Shown in pieces: positions 29,303 to 42,856 of a stretch of 64,000 bases of DNA. The stretch covers positions 5,552,202-5,616,201 of the forward strand of contig NC_087393.1 in the NCBI RefSeq assembly GCF_963675165.1, given 5' to 3'. Within the stretch, counting starts at the first letter, position 1. Every line of letters begins with the position of its first letter. The notes beneath the pieces are model-generated. The model was not told the DNA's origin, ran no database searches, and saw only the letters and a list, made by a program, of their open reading frames with translations. Made by a program: the position numbers and the translations under genes. This DNA is from Halichondria panicea (Eukaryota; Porifera; Demospongiae; Suberitida; Halichondriidae).

Positions 29303-32300
29303 ATGACCTCTCTGCTAAGAACGGCAGTGTACTTACTACTGTTAACAGAGCTGTTTCTAGGTAAGTTATGTAGTCTAGCTTAATTGCTAGCATGAATCTC
29401 ATTCTCAGTTAGAGCTAGCTGCAGTATTGTGTGGCTTTGTTGCTGTGTCTATGTAAGCTATGAATAACTATAACACTAACTTTTACTTGTCTCTATACAG
29501 CTAACCATGGTGCAGCTCAAACTACAGCTGAAGTGATTCCTCAATGCTCTACTGGATTCCCAGCCGTTGACTCTCTCCAACCAAGTGCAGATCTCACTGA
29601 GATAGCTCCAGATTCCGGGACACAAGATGGAATACAAGTCATTGCTCCAGGAATAAAGTTTGAGTGCAATGGGCAAATCACAGAATGGAATGCTCTAGTC
29701 ACTGTTGAAGATTACAACACCGGTCTAATACTTACCCACCTATTATATCTCCAAGTTTGGAGGCCAAGTCAAGATTTTGATGGAAAATTTGATCTAGTTG
29801 GGTCTAACCTGTTAAAGTATCGCCCTCGAACTGAAACAGTGACACCTGATAATTCCAACATCACATTCGCAACGCTCACTAGTCAAATTTCTGAAAACGA
29901 ACAAATTCAATTCCAACCAGATGATGTACTGGGCTGGTACAGTCCACAAGCACAAAGACTTACACAAGGTTTTGGTGTAGCCTTGCATAGCAACGAATCA
30001 AGCTCAGAACTGCTTATCAAAGTGTTATCAAACGATCCCTGTGAGCTGTATACATGCGATGAAGAAGTCCAACAACAATCGTCTCTCCCACTCATTACTC
30101 TGCAGTATGGTGAGTTGATAAACATTTTAATTAAACACTCAATAATCCATTTTTCTTACAGAACCAACTAATGCCTCGTCCAGTGTTTCCCCTAATAATC
30201 TGACGTGCACAGAAGAAATCTCTCTCCCTGCATCATGTGTTGACTCCACTACCCCCGGCAACACCTCACCACCCACACCACTACCAACCATGCCGAGGGC
30301 TACCACTACACCCACCTATCTCTATATTGTTGCTGGTGTGGTACCTGGTGCTGTCATCATCCTTGTGGCCATTGTCGTGTTTATAGTGTGCCTCAAGTGC
30401 CACAAGAGTGAGAGGAAATGTAGCAACTGCTTCAATAGCATCACCAAGAGTGAGCATAACCCAAACTATTCTTCTACCTACGCTGATCCTGGTATGTGTG
30501 CATGATACTGCTGTATGCATAGTTGAATGTATGCATGATAATGTGGCTGTATGGTTGAATGCGTGCGCATGATGATAATGGTTGGATAGTTATAATGACT
30601 GTGGTTGTTAGATGATGCTAGGCTAAAGGTTGGAGTTGTTTGCATAACTCAATGCTAAGGTTGGTCTGTTATTTGATAATCTTTTGCAAGCGGTGATAAT
30701 TTACTACTATTAAGTGTTTCTGTTTGAAGTGTCTTAAGGTGCCCTAACCTTGAGTAAAGGTCTTAATTAATGCGTTAAATCGTTTCAATCATAATTATGC
30801 TAGAGTGTCAATAGACGCTTGTAAAGAGTGAACAAGGTTTGAGTGAATGGAGAACACAATGCAATGCTGTCACAGTTTAGCCTAGGTATCTTTAAATCCT
30901 TATAAAGAGCGTTGTATTAGATACTATCAAAATGGACTTCCTTCAAAATACCCTCCGCCCTTCCCTCGCTGATAAGTCTCTGATAAGAAAAGGCTGACTA
31001 TTTGTCATGCATTAGCTGTCATGGAATGATTCCCCTATACTCTATCTCTCTGAGCTTTCATTGTCGTAATTGCTTGCTTTCAATATGCAGTGTGTATTGC
31101 GCATAATTAGTAGTTAAGTGGTTTGTACAACTTATATACGCACTGTCCTGTGAGGCAGTACATGAAACATTACTTGTTGAATGGTGGATAATGTTCACAT
31201 CCTGAACCCTAAGGAAGAGGTCCTTGAACATAATTAAATATCAGGGCATCCACTTAACTCTACCATTGTCTGCCAGTAGCTGCTCTCTAGCTCACTTTCT
31301 ATTATTACTGGAATATTTTGTTAGCTAGTACACAAAGCCCGTTGTTGTGGCTCATGTTATGATAATTATTCTTGTTCTTTCAGATGACTTTATTCGACTG
31401 CGTCAACCACCAACGAAACTTCCTCCTCAGAATAGCATGTTCTTTAACAACACAGGGGATTCCCCCATCCCCCATACACCTGTGGGATTTACAGAATACG
31501 AGACTGACGGCCATAACCACACCACCACGTACCAAGCCAACGGAGAGAACCATATCTACCACGAGTTAGTCAAGACGCCGGAACCACCACCTCTGCCAGA
31601 TAGGACATCTTTCGGCTCTTTCAAGAAGACTGCCTCTCTGAGATTTTCCATTCATTCTATAAATCAGTTCCCGTACACTATGCCCAACACGCCAGCCCCC
31701 AGCTGCCCCTACATAGAGGCAGTGCCCACCGTGGGAGGAGGTCAACCATACACACCTCAGGACACACCAGTGAGTCACCACACTCTGCCATTCTACTGCT
31801 CATTCTAGTGCTATAGTTGTTGCATCACCACTGGGGGAACTATGCTGTTGGCTTTTGATACAATATAATTATTGTTAGTGTTTCGATGTGTTAATGTTAT
31901 GCCTACCTGTGTTGACATTTGTTAAGCATAAACGCATGGATTGCAAGTTATGTCTTGTCACTATGTTTGGCTGTGTGGGGCCAAACCTTGCTAGCTGTTG
32001 TAATGGTTGACTGGGCAGGCATGTTGGTTGTGAACACATGCTAACAAGTGTCTAGTGATGTCTGTCGAGGGTGTATTGCCTACACTGCATTAGATTCCCC
32101 CACCGTTCTACTCATTGTGTCATAAGATGGTTTTGCATGAGATTATCTTATCTCTGTGTAAGATCACACACTACAACACTTCTTTTTATTAATACGGAAA
32201 AATGAAAGTTGTAGTGTCATTGGAACAATAGCTAACTGTTTCTCAATAAATCTCCCCACTACAATAAGTAACCACTGAGCAAAATAGTCCGTGTGTGTAA

Positions 32301-35300
32301 CGTAGTACCCTCCATGCACAACCACCTGACTATGTCACACCATGTCACATGACCTCCCCCCGCCCACACAGCCGAGCAGTGCCAGTGATGTGTCTCAAGG
32401 GAAGTTAACAATGAGAAAACTGTTCCATTCTCTGGACGATGAGGGACTCAGAGTACCCACTGCAGTAAGTACACCAGCCCACACAATATTATTATAGATA
32501 TTACAATACTTAGAATTCAAGTTTTTGTTTGTACTGTTTCATAATTTGCAACTGATAATCGGATACGTATGATCAATTAATTATTCCCAAAATGGTTATT
32601 TGTTTGTTGACTGGCGTCCATGAGCTGTGTGTAGGAGGAGGTCAACATGTTGTTGAGGAGTGTTGGATCATGATTGCCTATTGTCGTCTTGGAAGTGTTA
32701 GCAAACACAGTAGCTCATAACCACGCACGGCAATAGCCATCATTATACTCTCATTAATTACAAGAATATGATTGCTAGTTATGTGGTTAAAGAACACAGT
32801 GTTGCTATGGCAACCGACACATCTGAGGGACTAGCTTGGCAATATGTATATACAATTATTCTCTTTCATGTTTACAAGTGTTGACTTTGTCTTGCAGGAG
32901 GAGAGAGAGTTGTATGATGATACACGAGTGGAGGAGCTCTACTCAAAGCTACACCGCCCTGGCACCAAGGTACAGGCTAGGGGGAGGTGCTCTCATTGTA
33001 CACATGTCCCTGGATAGGGGGAGGTGCTCTCATTGTACACATGTCCCTGGCTAGGGGGAGGTGCTCTCATTGTACACATGTCCCTGGCTAGGGGGAGGTG
33101 CTCTCATTGTACACATGTCCCTGGCTAGGGGGAGGTGCTCTCGTTGTACACATGTCCCTGGGGTATAGTAGAATTGCATTATGCAATTAGTATAATAAAA
33201 TTGTAGTATGAGCTGACAAGAGTTACTAAACTGCCCTTGCACACATGCACACAGGTTCGTGACAGCAGAGACGATACTTTCTTTGATCAGTCTGACATAT
33301 ACTGGGAACCCTCCCACTCGTCCTCAGAGCTGTTCAATCAGCTGGCAAAGAGAAAATATAGAGAGATCAAGAGATCTGATATTAGGTAAGAGGATGGTAC
33401 ACACTGGCTGGCCAGGGATGGTAGATACCGAGTGTCTATAACTTTATAGTGGATTGTCTGATTCCTAATAAAAGAATGTATCTGCTATTTTTAGATAGTG
33501 ATGTATGTTTTGAATTTGAAGAATTCAAGGGCTCTATAATGATATGCATGTTGTGTAGACAGCTCTAGGCTCAAGCTCATAGTACACAGAATCCATATAA
33601 GCTCTACCACGGCATGCTGTGTGTGGGGGGATCGTGGCTCATTTAATGGTTCACTGGTCTCTTTCAAACGTGCTCCACAAAGCGTGAAGCACTAGGCAGG
33701 TTGTATTACCATGTAGCGTGTATTCCCACACACGTGGTGTATATGGAGGGGCCTGTGGTGGGGGGAGGGAGAGTGGGGTAATGGAGTGTAGACTGTCTGT
33801 CAACAAGAAGGGTAGTTTATGTGGCATATGCGTCAGCTTTGTTAGCTAATGGACTCATGATCGAACTCTTGAGGTGATTGAGTATAATTATGTGTAGCAG
33901 CTCATCCGCTCAACGCTTGCATGCATTGGCTGATTGTATTACTGATGGCTAAACTTCACTTTGTCGCATGCCATATTAATAGCTACAGACCTACCAACAC
34001 AAACGGTAGTTGTACCTTGCTGACCACTCCCCCTGCCTCTATAGAACTCTAGATGCACTGGGAGGAGGTCACTTCAGTTCAGTGCACCGTGGTGTCTGGG
34101 AGGTTCCTGGGGGGAGCGTGGAGGTGGCCGTCAAGAGACTCAAATCAAAAGCCTCTGAGACAGACAAAGTCAAGTTCCTCCAGGAGGCGGCCATCATGGG
34201 CCAGTTCCTACATCCCAACGTCATTAAACTACAAGGAGTGGTCACCATCGGAGAACCAGTGAGTCCAATACAGTAGCTTTATTGATCACCATTTAAGGAG
34301 ATTAGAGCCAATTAAAATACCTACTGCAGTGGTAGCTGTTGCATGCATGCATAGTAGCTAGCTATGTACATGTAAGTACTTGAAGCTAAGACCCCTACAC
34401 ACAATTTTCACACACCACTGACACTCATATTAAGCGTGGAATACCTCCTCTCCCCTCAGGTCATGATTGTTCTGGAGGTCATGCCCAAAGGTGATCTCAA
34501 GAATTTTGTCAGAAGTTTGAGGTAATTATTGGCTCATTAAACATGTCATGAGAACATCACATGCTTGAGCTTAATAATCTCATATTTATATGTTCACATA
34601 TAATAATGTGTTGTTGAATAATTGAGGGAGTACAATATTATCTTTAAACGGCCATAGCTTTACTGATAAAAAGATTTTCTAGAAGCTTATGGAGAGGCCT
34701 TCAGATGATGTGTTAAAATCAAATCTATTTTTTGAGCCTCTGTTTTTGACAAAATACTGTAGCAGTCTCAACTTCCCTAGACACACAAATTAGGCTCACC
34801 TTCTCATTGCAGATCAAAGCCCAAACCTGACGACCTCCCCAACATGTTCGTGCGGTTCTGTCGAGAGGTTGCATTTGGTATGAACTACTTGTCCAACAAA
34901 GGCTACGTGCACAGAGACCTGGCAGCCAGGAACATACTGCTCACTGAGGACCTCACTTGCAAGGTACGTGAAATTACGTATTATAAGTTCAAGCATCTGA
35001 CTGTATAATTACATAGATACGTAGAGCAAATAATAAGTGTTTAGAAAATTTCCATACATGCTCAGACTTTAAAAAGTTGAATAGCTATATCTATCCACAC
35101 AAGGCTATAATTATGAACATTCACTGATTCTTGTCGCTAAAATTAATAGATTGCTGATTTTGGAATGGCTCGGGATCTTGACGTGGACCATATCTATCAA
35201 TCTCAGGGAGGGAAGATCCCCATTAAGTGGACTGCTCCTGAGGGCCTCAAGCACAGACAATACAGCTCAGCCAGTGATGTGTGGGCCTATGGCATGTGCC

Positions 35301-35963
35301 TGTTTGAGATATGGACTCTAGGACGCAAACCCTACGAGGGCACATCCACTGATGAGGTAAGGAGCACTGCATATTGGAGTGGCAGAGTCCATAGTTACCC
35401 TAAACTGTATACTTTTGCTGAATGAAGGCCTGCATGGGGGTACGTGGTGGTGGCCTGTTGCTATGGTATTATGCCCCATTACACACGTTATACCTTTATT
35501 TCCTGCAGCTTATGAACTTTATGGAGAGCTTTCACTGTCAGACCCCTCCCCCTGGGACCCCCCGCGAAGTCTACAGACTCATGGTCCAATGCTGGTGAGT
35601 GTTGCTACACAAGGCTTGGCATGACATTATCTTGTATGTGGGCCTGGGGACATGAAATGCCCATAGATCTAGTAGTGTAGCTATTCTGACTTGTTAATGG
35701 GAACTGGCTGATAGTAATGTCCGTCCCTATCTCCCCTCAGGCATCCAGTACCAACCTCACGACCTCGTTTCTCTGAGGTATGCACATTCCTCAACTCAAC
35801 GGACGAGGTCCTCTTGAACTGGAGTATTGCTGACAAGGCAATCGGTGCAAGAGTGATGGAGATCGGAGCCTCCCTATCTGAGGGTAACAATCTGTACCTT
35901 GACCTCCAGTACATGTACTCCAGCAGCAATCAAGACACTAGTGTCAACATCACTGATGTGTGA
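29303..35963 (+). CDS. Receptor tyrosine kinase with one ectodomain module and unusual Gly loop
   Basis: Complete 873-residue RTK. Exons: 29303-29360, 29501-30109, 30162-30491, 31384-31769, 32372-32464, 32898-32969, 33255-33385, 34045-34258, 34460-34521, 34813-34963, 35150-35356, 35509-35594, 35741-35963. A signal peptide is followed by one module ([28 protein letters not shown]), a Thr/Pro stalk, and a span at about 275-300. Then come [12 protein letters not shown] (30458-30469) and IYHELV. The juxtamembrane block (IYWEP...KYREI) precedes a kinase starting near 560. The Gly loop reads LGGGHFSSV, so Ser replaces the third loop Gly; [15 protein letters not shown] and WTAPE are intact. The intron just after APE is absent, as in the gene at 9913. 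Introns are longer than elsewhere (892 bases at 30492-31383, 602 at 31770-32371, 659 at 33386-34044); I see no gene inside them. Confidence 0.87.
32976..33160. repeat. 37-base minisatellite, five copies, in an RTK intron
   Basis: Five head-to-tail copies of gctagggggaggtgctctca plus ttgtacacatgtccctg, with two or three single-base differences, fill most of the intron 32970-33254. Confidence 0.93.
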
Positions 35964-37136
35964 TGCATATACATGTATCACTTATGTTACTTTTATACAT
36001 AGTTAATTGCTTCATTTTTAGATCACTTATCAAGCTCATGCAATCATAATCATGCATGTATACTTTTCATTGTGTGTGTGTGTGTGTGTGCGTGTGCGTG
36101 CGTGTGTGTGGTGTGTGCAAATAACCATGATTTCTCTTATAATTTTATTATAAATATACACAATTCTTGCTTAATCGAATTCTCTATCTTAAAAGTGATG
36201 ATGATTATTATCTACTGAATTGAACCATCGAAGGCCACTATACACATTCCAAATTAATGATATTCATATTCCAATTCTTCTACAAGTATGGGGGTGGAGC
36301 TGCTCTTGCACATGCAGTAAATATATCATAATGAGCTAGGAAGAGGAGATTAAATTACCAGCAGCAGCAAGTAACCAGCTGTGCTGTCTAGTAGCTAGGT
36401 CAGGTACTGTTTCATGGCCAAATGCTGTGTTTTTGTGCAATGCGTACGCTAGCTTAGGTATGTATATATGCCGGGATGTTTAGAACAGTGCTGTACGGTA
36501 CATGGCATTTAATATGACACATCAGATAGCAATCAAACTCTGTACCTTGATGTATAATTATACATACATCGTTTCATAGGGCGGCCCAACTCCGTGCCAA
36601 GTTGTTGTGTGTACTGTGGGTATTCTGTTGATATTGCACAGCAGCTGTAACTATTCAGCCTAATGAGTGTGGAGGGATAACTATTAAAGGATGATAGATA
36701 TAATTGCGTGGTGTCAGTTATCATTCTCTTGTTTTCATTTCTGTACAGAATCAACCCATCAGTTGACTATGGTGGTGTGTGGTGTCACTGATGGTATCTC
36801 CTAGCAACCGGGTGGTATGTGTAATGCATGGTATTTCTGATTGATCGACACTGCATTCCAGTACTAAATTGTCCTCTATAACATTTTGTGGCGGCCACGT
36901 TGCAATACTAGTAGATCTTATTCATCTCATTCCCTAGTAAGTGACGAGTCATATTCATCATGTGTTGTAACCAGCAGTGTTCCTATAAGGTATGTAGGAT
37001 GCACATGTATGGTAGTGTAGACCTCATGGTTCTCATTAGCACTGACACACCTCCCCTAGCTAGGGTGTATTGCTACATGGTAGCTAGCTAGCTCAGTACA
37101 AGGTTATAGTGCATGTTATAGATTATAAGCTCAGCC
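35964..37136. other. Gene-free spacer
   Basis: No exon with domain or splice support. It contains a GT/GC microsatellite at about 36071-36118 and otherwise AT-rich sequence. It separates the RTK at 29303 from the ectodomain cassette region. Confidence 0.6.
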
Positions 37137-39419
37137 ATGAGCTGTTTAAAGATGCTTTCTTTGGTTGCCATTGTTCTCACAACTCTGCAGCTCTCTTCAG
37201 GTGGGTTATTATACTAGCCAGCATCATGTCATGTACCATGGTCAACTAGAGATCAGCTTATTTACTGCGGTACTTGTTAGCCGGAATGTTATTCCAATTT
37301 AAGAGGTTATGATCGATGAGTTGCGAGAAACAACTGACTTAATTTATTTAGCCTGGTGGTACGTACATGTACCTCAAGGCTGTACGTACTACTGGATCGT
37401 AATAATAGAAACCTAGAATATATAGCTTATAATTATTATAGATATCCAATAATTGTACTCTATAAATAATTACATTGTTGTTACTGACTGCAGCTCAGGA
37501 CTGTGTCCGTGCTAACTCTGATGGAGCGGACAGTTTGCCTAGCTTTTCAGACCCAGGAGGAAATGCCCCTCGAATTGAAGTGAATCCGATCCAAGCCATT
37601 ATTAAAAGCTACGAGTTCCACTGCTGTGGGAAAGTTGGTGGTTGGGCTGCGTATGTGGAGCCTGGTGGTGGTGGTCATACTACTGCGTACTCAATAAAGT
37701 TCCAGATATGGAGGCCTATGGGGAACAACATGTTTATGAAAATTGGAGAGAATTCATTTCCTTCACTAACTCTGGGTGATGCTAGTCTCATTGAAGAAGC
37801 ACTAACCAACAGTGAACAACTTGACTTCCAACAAGGAGATGTAGTCGGCTACTATCTTGAAGACAGCAGCAACCAAAATGGAGGTGTGCAATTTGATACC
37901 GGGTTCACTTCTGAAGAGCTATGGTATGCGACTGGTAACCCTGACCTACAAACTGAGTGCTTACTGGAAGTGGGCAATGCAGGGGACCTCAGCATGTCTG
38001 CAAGCCTTGGACCAATCATCTCAATATCACTTAGTGAGTATAACCCATTGGCTTACATATAACTTTGCACATAAACATCACTATGTCTGTGTGATCAAAT
38101 TACTAGTGTACAGATGTGTATTCCAATGTATAATGAGTTACTGATACTTCCCTCACTATAGCAACCACTATTAATGATAACTGCCCCTCCACCTTCACCT
38201 CGACCATGTTCTGCCCCACTCCCACCTCCATCCCCACTGGACCTGGTACTCCAGTGGTTGTAGATGGTGAGTATGTTGAAAACATGCTCTGCTATAAAAC
38301 AGCCTTGTGTGATTTTGCGTGTGTATTATTATAGTGTTTGATAATAATGAAGGAAATTACCTGCTCATTAGAAGTGTGTCTAAATATATATTGTTTTGCA
38401 GACTGTCTGATGGCAACAGATGGCACCCACCCTCTACCAAACTTTGTCAGACCTGGTGGTGGGGGAGAGCCACGGTTTGAGGTGACACCAGTACAGGTCA
38501 TTATACCTAGCTACCAGTTCGACTGTTACGGACAAATCACCGAGTGGAAAGCATTTGTGGAAAGAAGTGGACGTGGACATTTTGGCGATCAGCCTTATTC
38601 CATTACTTTCCAAGTGTGGAGACCAAGCTCACCCCCTGATGGTCAATACACTATTGTTGGTCTTAATGATTTCTCACCCATTTTACTGGCTGATCCTGAT
38701 GTTGATAATGGCGTTAACCAAGGAATAGTGACTGGGGTACCACTAGAGAGTGAGAGGATTGAGGTCCAACCAGGAGATGTGGTCGGGTTCTATTTTTCAA
38801 GTAGTCGAGATGACGATAATGGTATCCAGTTTGCTAAACCTAGTGACAATGCAAGTCCGTATGCAGCAGAGACTGTTTGGTTTGGTTCTACTCGTTGTTC
38901 TACACTCGACCCACCTTGTGTGTATTCGGCTGGTGATTTCAGCGCCATGACTAACCTTGCTCCACTTATCACTGTGACAGTTAGTAAGTGACAATGTCTG
39001 TTTGTGTCATTCTTCATTCATTCATTCTGCTCAAATATCTATCCTCTCTTACAGTGAGCACTCCGACCATCCCATCCTCCATCCTACTGCCACAAGTCCC
39101 CTCCTCCACTAATGGTGTGTAAAACAGTCACTGTATTGTTCAAATTTGGCAAATTTTGTGAAACTCTTTTCGTGATCAGTATATTAATTAGCTACTGCCC
39201 TTTTAGCAAAATGATTCTTAACTCCCCAATTTTTGTTTTTTGCAGTGAATGCTCAGACCAGTTCATTCGCACCTCCCCCCTCAAGCACACCCCCTGTTGT
39301 CATGCCTCCTGTCTCCACACCCACCGCTGCTGCACCCCCCACTTCAACCCCCACCGTGATCTCTACGCCCCCTGTCTCCACATCCTCTGGTGTGGCTTTA
39401 TCCTCTATTGATTGCGATG
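37137..39419 (+). CDS. Signal peptide plus two ectodomain modules; no span or kinase found (open 3' end)
   Basis: Exons 37137-37200, 37494-38033, 38162-38266, 38402-38983, 39055-39114 and 39246-39419 join in frame (508 residues). The signal peptide MSCLKMLSLVAIVLTTLQLS is followed by module 1 (DCVRANSDG, YEFHCCGKVGGW, FQIWRP, QGDVVGYY), a Thr/Pro linker, module 2 ([36 protein letters not shown]) and Pro/Ser/Thr linkers. All internal exons are phase 1 to phase 1, and the last one ends in a good donor (gat g|gtgagt). I find no terminal, membrane or kinase exon before the next cassette at 41134. It could splice to ectodomain exons at 41254, 45355, 47234 or 48208, or directly to the stalk/span exon at 48894, all of which accept phase 1. 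Otherwise it is an incomplete duplicate. Confidence 0.7.
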
Positions 39420-40039
39420 GTGAGTCACACTACTAGTTAAGTCAGCCTTAGTTTAAGGGAGGTACTATACATGCTCGAATAGTGGCCAGGGGATTCCATG
39501 TATTGAGAACTGCCTTACAGCAGGGAACTTTTTACAAAGCATTATTTAGGCCTCTGTTTACTAAGCAACTTTCGCCTTCAGTTTAGGCCTCTATTAGGGC
39601 ATAATTTGAGCATTCGGATGTTTGCACAATTAAGCCAATACTATGCCTCTGGTTACTGTACATTCTTGTCAATGTTTCTTTGATTAGAGATTGCGATATT
39701 GAGTATATGAAGTTGTTTAATGCACAACGCATAGCCGTCAGTACAATCATCACGTCAGTACAATCATCACGCTATCAACTTCTCTTGAGATGCATACAGT
39801 TCTGGTAACTGGATTTATTCTATAGTGTACTTTGTTTGGTGTCAAGTGTACAGCTGTGATACATACAGCTGTGTTTATGGTTGTGGTTGGTGCAGTACAG
39901 TGATAGTGTTAGAGTGTACAATTCGACAACTCACAAGAAACAACTTTCAGTTTGTGTGGATACTATGGACATGCACACTGCAGGCAGTGTATAACATGTG
40001 GGAGCAACAGTAGTAAGAGGAGATGAATCCCAATGTCAT
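39420..40039. other. Gene-free stretch after the two-module gene
   Basis: No supported exon. A short direct repeat (cgtcagtacaatcatca, twice) lies near 39737-39770. I see no membrane or kinase exon here. Confidence 0.5.
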
Positions 40040-41030
40040 AGCTTGCCTTCCATGCATTTAGTGCACTGTGTCAGCATATACATGTACAGTTATTGTTAGT
40101 ACTCTTCCCCCATGCCATTCATGTGATGCTCACTGAAAGCTATACTTGTAGATCTACTTGGTAATAACTTCCTTTGGTGAGCTGAGCACCAACAGCCCCC
40201 ATGCAATCATTTAGTGTATCTATGTCACAGATTGTATTTAGCAAAAGAAATATATAGCTTATAAGGATTTCTCCGTGCAGTTTCTACTTGAATGATTGTG
40301 TCAGCCTATAGCGTGTGTGTATAGGTGGATTTTGATGTTCGACACTATCAGGCTATTGGTACTTTCAACATGACTTCTATTACCGTATCTCTTTGCTCAG
40401 CTACAAGTCTTGATGCTACATTTGCTATATCACACTCTTATCTACTCTTGTCAGTACCTATTGTAACGTTTACAACCTCCGTTGTTGTGTGCAGATGATT
40501 ATGTGTGCTCAACTGCTATGCTTCCTTAATTGTCAGAAGTAACCAACTTTTAGCTTTGTGTACATGTACACCTAGCTCTATGGACATGTACGTATGAATG
40601 CAACCTGTACATTCCTGTATGGTGGTATGGAGCATGTCAACAATGTGTGTGGAAGATCCCTAGTACACACCTTGCATGGTTGTTTGATTGGAGTGTGCAT
40701 GGGTATTAACTATGTGTACTGCTTGATATAAAATTGTAGGGAATCTGTTGCAAGGAAACTGTTATAGTGCACCTCTGTGTACTAGTACTACTCTGAGGCT
40801 ATATAATGATAGGTGTAGAAAATCAAATTCATAGCTAATGGCGGTTGAAATGGCTCCAGTGTATGTATCCAAGAGATCATTTTATGACTGCAGTGATGGT
40901 AAAGCCTCTCTACCAGATTCTGTGATACTTAGAAGTAATGGAAGCCACCACAATTACAGACAGACACATCATAGCACATTCTTTCAGTTAGTGTTTGGTT
41001 TCTTAATCAATTCCCTACTGTTGATATAGT
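40040..41030. repeat. Cassette spacer repeat, copy 1
   Basis: This is the first of four related stretches of about 1 kb (others from about 41885, 42857 and 45990). They share tttagtgcactgtgtcagca, cttcctttggtgagctgagc, gttgttgtgtgcagatgatt and, near the end, tggcggttgaaatggctcc. The last part, near 40890, reads like a degenerate start of the ectodomain exon (SDGKASLPDS). Together with the signal-peptide cassettes this marks a tandemly amplified unit. Confidence 0.75.
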
Positions 41031-41035
41031 ATAGT

Positions 41036-41133
41036 GCGTTATGATGACTTCTGTCCTTATAAGGCGCATTAGAAGTAGCTAGCTTATAATAGTAGCTATG
41101 ATATTCAGACACTAGCTGTGACAGTCGAACAAG
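41036..41133 (+). promoter_or_regulatory. Putative promoter of ectodomain cassette A
   Basis: Sequence before the ATG at 41134 (cttctgtccttataa, gaagtagctagctta, agctgtgacagtc) recurs before the ATGs at 47118 and, more loosely, 45235. A conserved upstream block for each cassette suggests separate transcription starts. Inference. Confidence 0.4.
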
Positions 41134-41841
41134 ATGTATGCCAAACTTTGCTTGCTGTTTATCTCCTGCTTCCTGTCTTGCTCTCAGACTAATGGTAGGT
41201 GGATGGTAGTGTGTGTGTGTGGATGGGTAAATCATGCAGCAATTCCTTTAAAGCTCAGCAATGTCTTCGTGCAACCAATGGTGACAGAGATCTACCAAGC
41301 TTTGTCAGACGAGGAGGTAGGGGAGAGCCACGGTTCGAGGCTGAGTCAATCCAAGCCATCATCACTAGCTATAGGTTCAACTGCTGTGGAGTGGTGACTC
41401 AATGGAGAGCATTTGTCCACAATAGTAATGATGATCACAGGAATGCCTATGACATCTCCTTCCAAGTGTGGAGACCCAACTCCCCCTCACCCGTGGACAC
41501 TGATGGCTGCTACACTATGCAAGGCACTAACTATTTCCCATCCATTCCACTGGGTGATCCTGACACTGACAGAGGAATAGTGACTGGGATACCACCAGAT
41601 AGTGAGATGATTGAGGTCCAACCAGGAGATGTGGTCGGGTTCTATCTGGAGAATACAATTAATCATGATAATGATGGTATCCAGTTTGCTAGAGATACGA
41701 GTCCGTACACTGATGAGACAGTTTGGTTTGCTACTGGTTCACTGACTCCTCGCCCTGAGGCAGCTTGCATGTATCCTGTCGGCACATCTGGTCTACTCAG
41801 TATCTCCACTAACCTAGCTCCACTCATCACAGCAACTGTGT
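41134..41841 (+). CDS. Ectodomain cassette A (signal peptide plus one module)
   Basis: Exon 41134-41194 encodes a signal peptide (MYAKLCLLFISCFLSCS) and exon 41254-41841 encodes one 196-residue module ([36 protein letters not shown], and a last Cys before LLSISTNLAPL). The module exon is phase 1 at both ends and finishes with donor t|gtgagt. Reading through the donor meets a stop after four codons, so intron retention would give a secreted protein. Splicing to the stalk/span exon at 48894 would keep frame. No kinase of its own. Either a secreted decoy, a variable first part of a longer transcript, or a duplicate in decay. Confidence 0.7.
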
Positions 41842-41884
41842 GTGAGTCATAGCTGTATGGACAATATGGGTATACATTCATGCA

Positions 41885-42820
41885 ATGTCAGCTTCCAAGC
41901 ATTTAGTGCACTGTGTCAGCATATACATGTACAGTTCTTGTTAGTACTCCCCCCATGCCATTCATGTGATGCTCACTGAAAGCTATACTTGTAGATCTAC
42001 TTGGTAATAACTTCCTTTGGTGAGCTGAGCACCAACAGCCCCCATGCAATCATTTAGTGTATCTATGTCACAGATTGTATTTAGCAAAAGAAATATATAG
42101 CTTATAAGGATTTCTCCATGCATTCTACTTGAATGATTGTGTCAGCCTATAGCGTGTGTGTATAGGTGATGATTATTGTTTGATTTTGATGTCATAGTTT
42201 TCGACACTATCAGGCTATAGATACTTTCAACATGACTTCTATTACCGTATCTCTTTGCTCAGCTACAATTCTTGATGCTACATTTGCTATATCACACTCT
42301 TATCTACTCTTGTCAGTACCTATTGTAACGTTTAAGTACGTTGAAACCCCCGTTGTTGTGTGCAGATGATTATGTGTGCTCAACTGCTACGCTTCCTTTA
42401 ATTGTCGAAGTAACCAACTTTCAGCTTTGTGTGTGCATGTACACCTAGCTCTATGGACATGTACGTATGAATGCAACCTGTACATTCCTGTGTGGTGGTA
42501 TGGAGCATGTCAACAATGTGTGTGTGTGGGAGATCCCTAGTACACCGTGCATGGTTGTGGTTGAGTGTGGGTATGTACTGCTTGATATAAATTGTAGGGA
42601 ATCTGTTGCAAGGAAACTGTTATAGTGCACCTCTGTGTACTGCTGGGGATCACAGTACTACTCTGAAGCTATATAATGATAGGTGTACAAAATCAGATTC
42701 ATAGCTAATGGCGGTTGAAATGGCTCCATGGAGTGTATCCAAGAGATTGTCTTATATCCAGTGCATAATGGTGAAGCCTCTCTACCAGACTCTGTGATAC
42801 TTAGAAGCCACCATGTAGCT
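41885..42820. repeat. Cassette spacer repeat, copy 2
   Basis: Closely matches copy 1 over most of its length (tttagtgcactgtgtcagca near 41900, gtgtgcagatgattatgtgt near 42358, ggcggttgaaatggctcc near 42711, and the degenerate ectodomain-like end near 42765). No supported exon inside. Confidence 0.75.
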
Positions 42821-42856
42821 GTATGGCATGGGCGTACAAATGTCATTTAATGCATT

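Noticed and set aside
32976-33160. Regular direct repeats that look like a CRISPR array
   Set aside because: The copies abut with no unique spacers, and the tract lies in an intron of an animal gene. It is a minisatellite.
40838-41029. Short ORF with DCSDGKASLPDS-like sequence as a real gene
   Set aside because: Its paralogous stretches (42765, 44456, 46957) are frameshifted or shortened, so it looks like a decayed exon stub rather than a gene.
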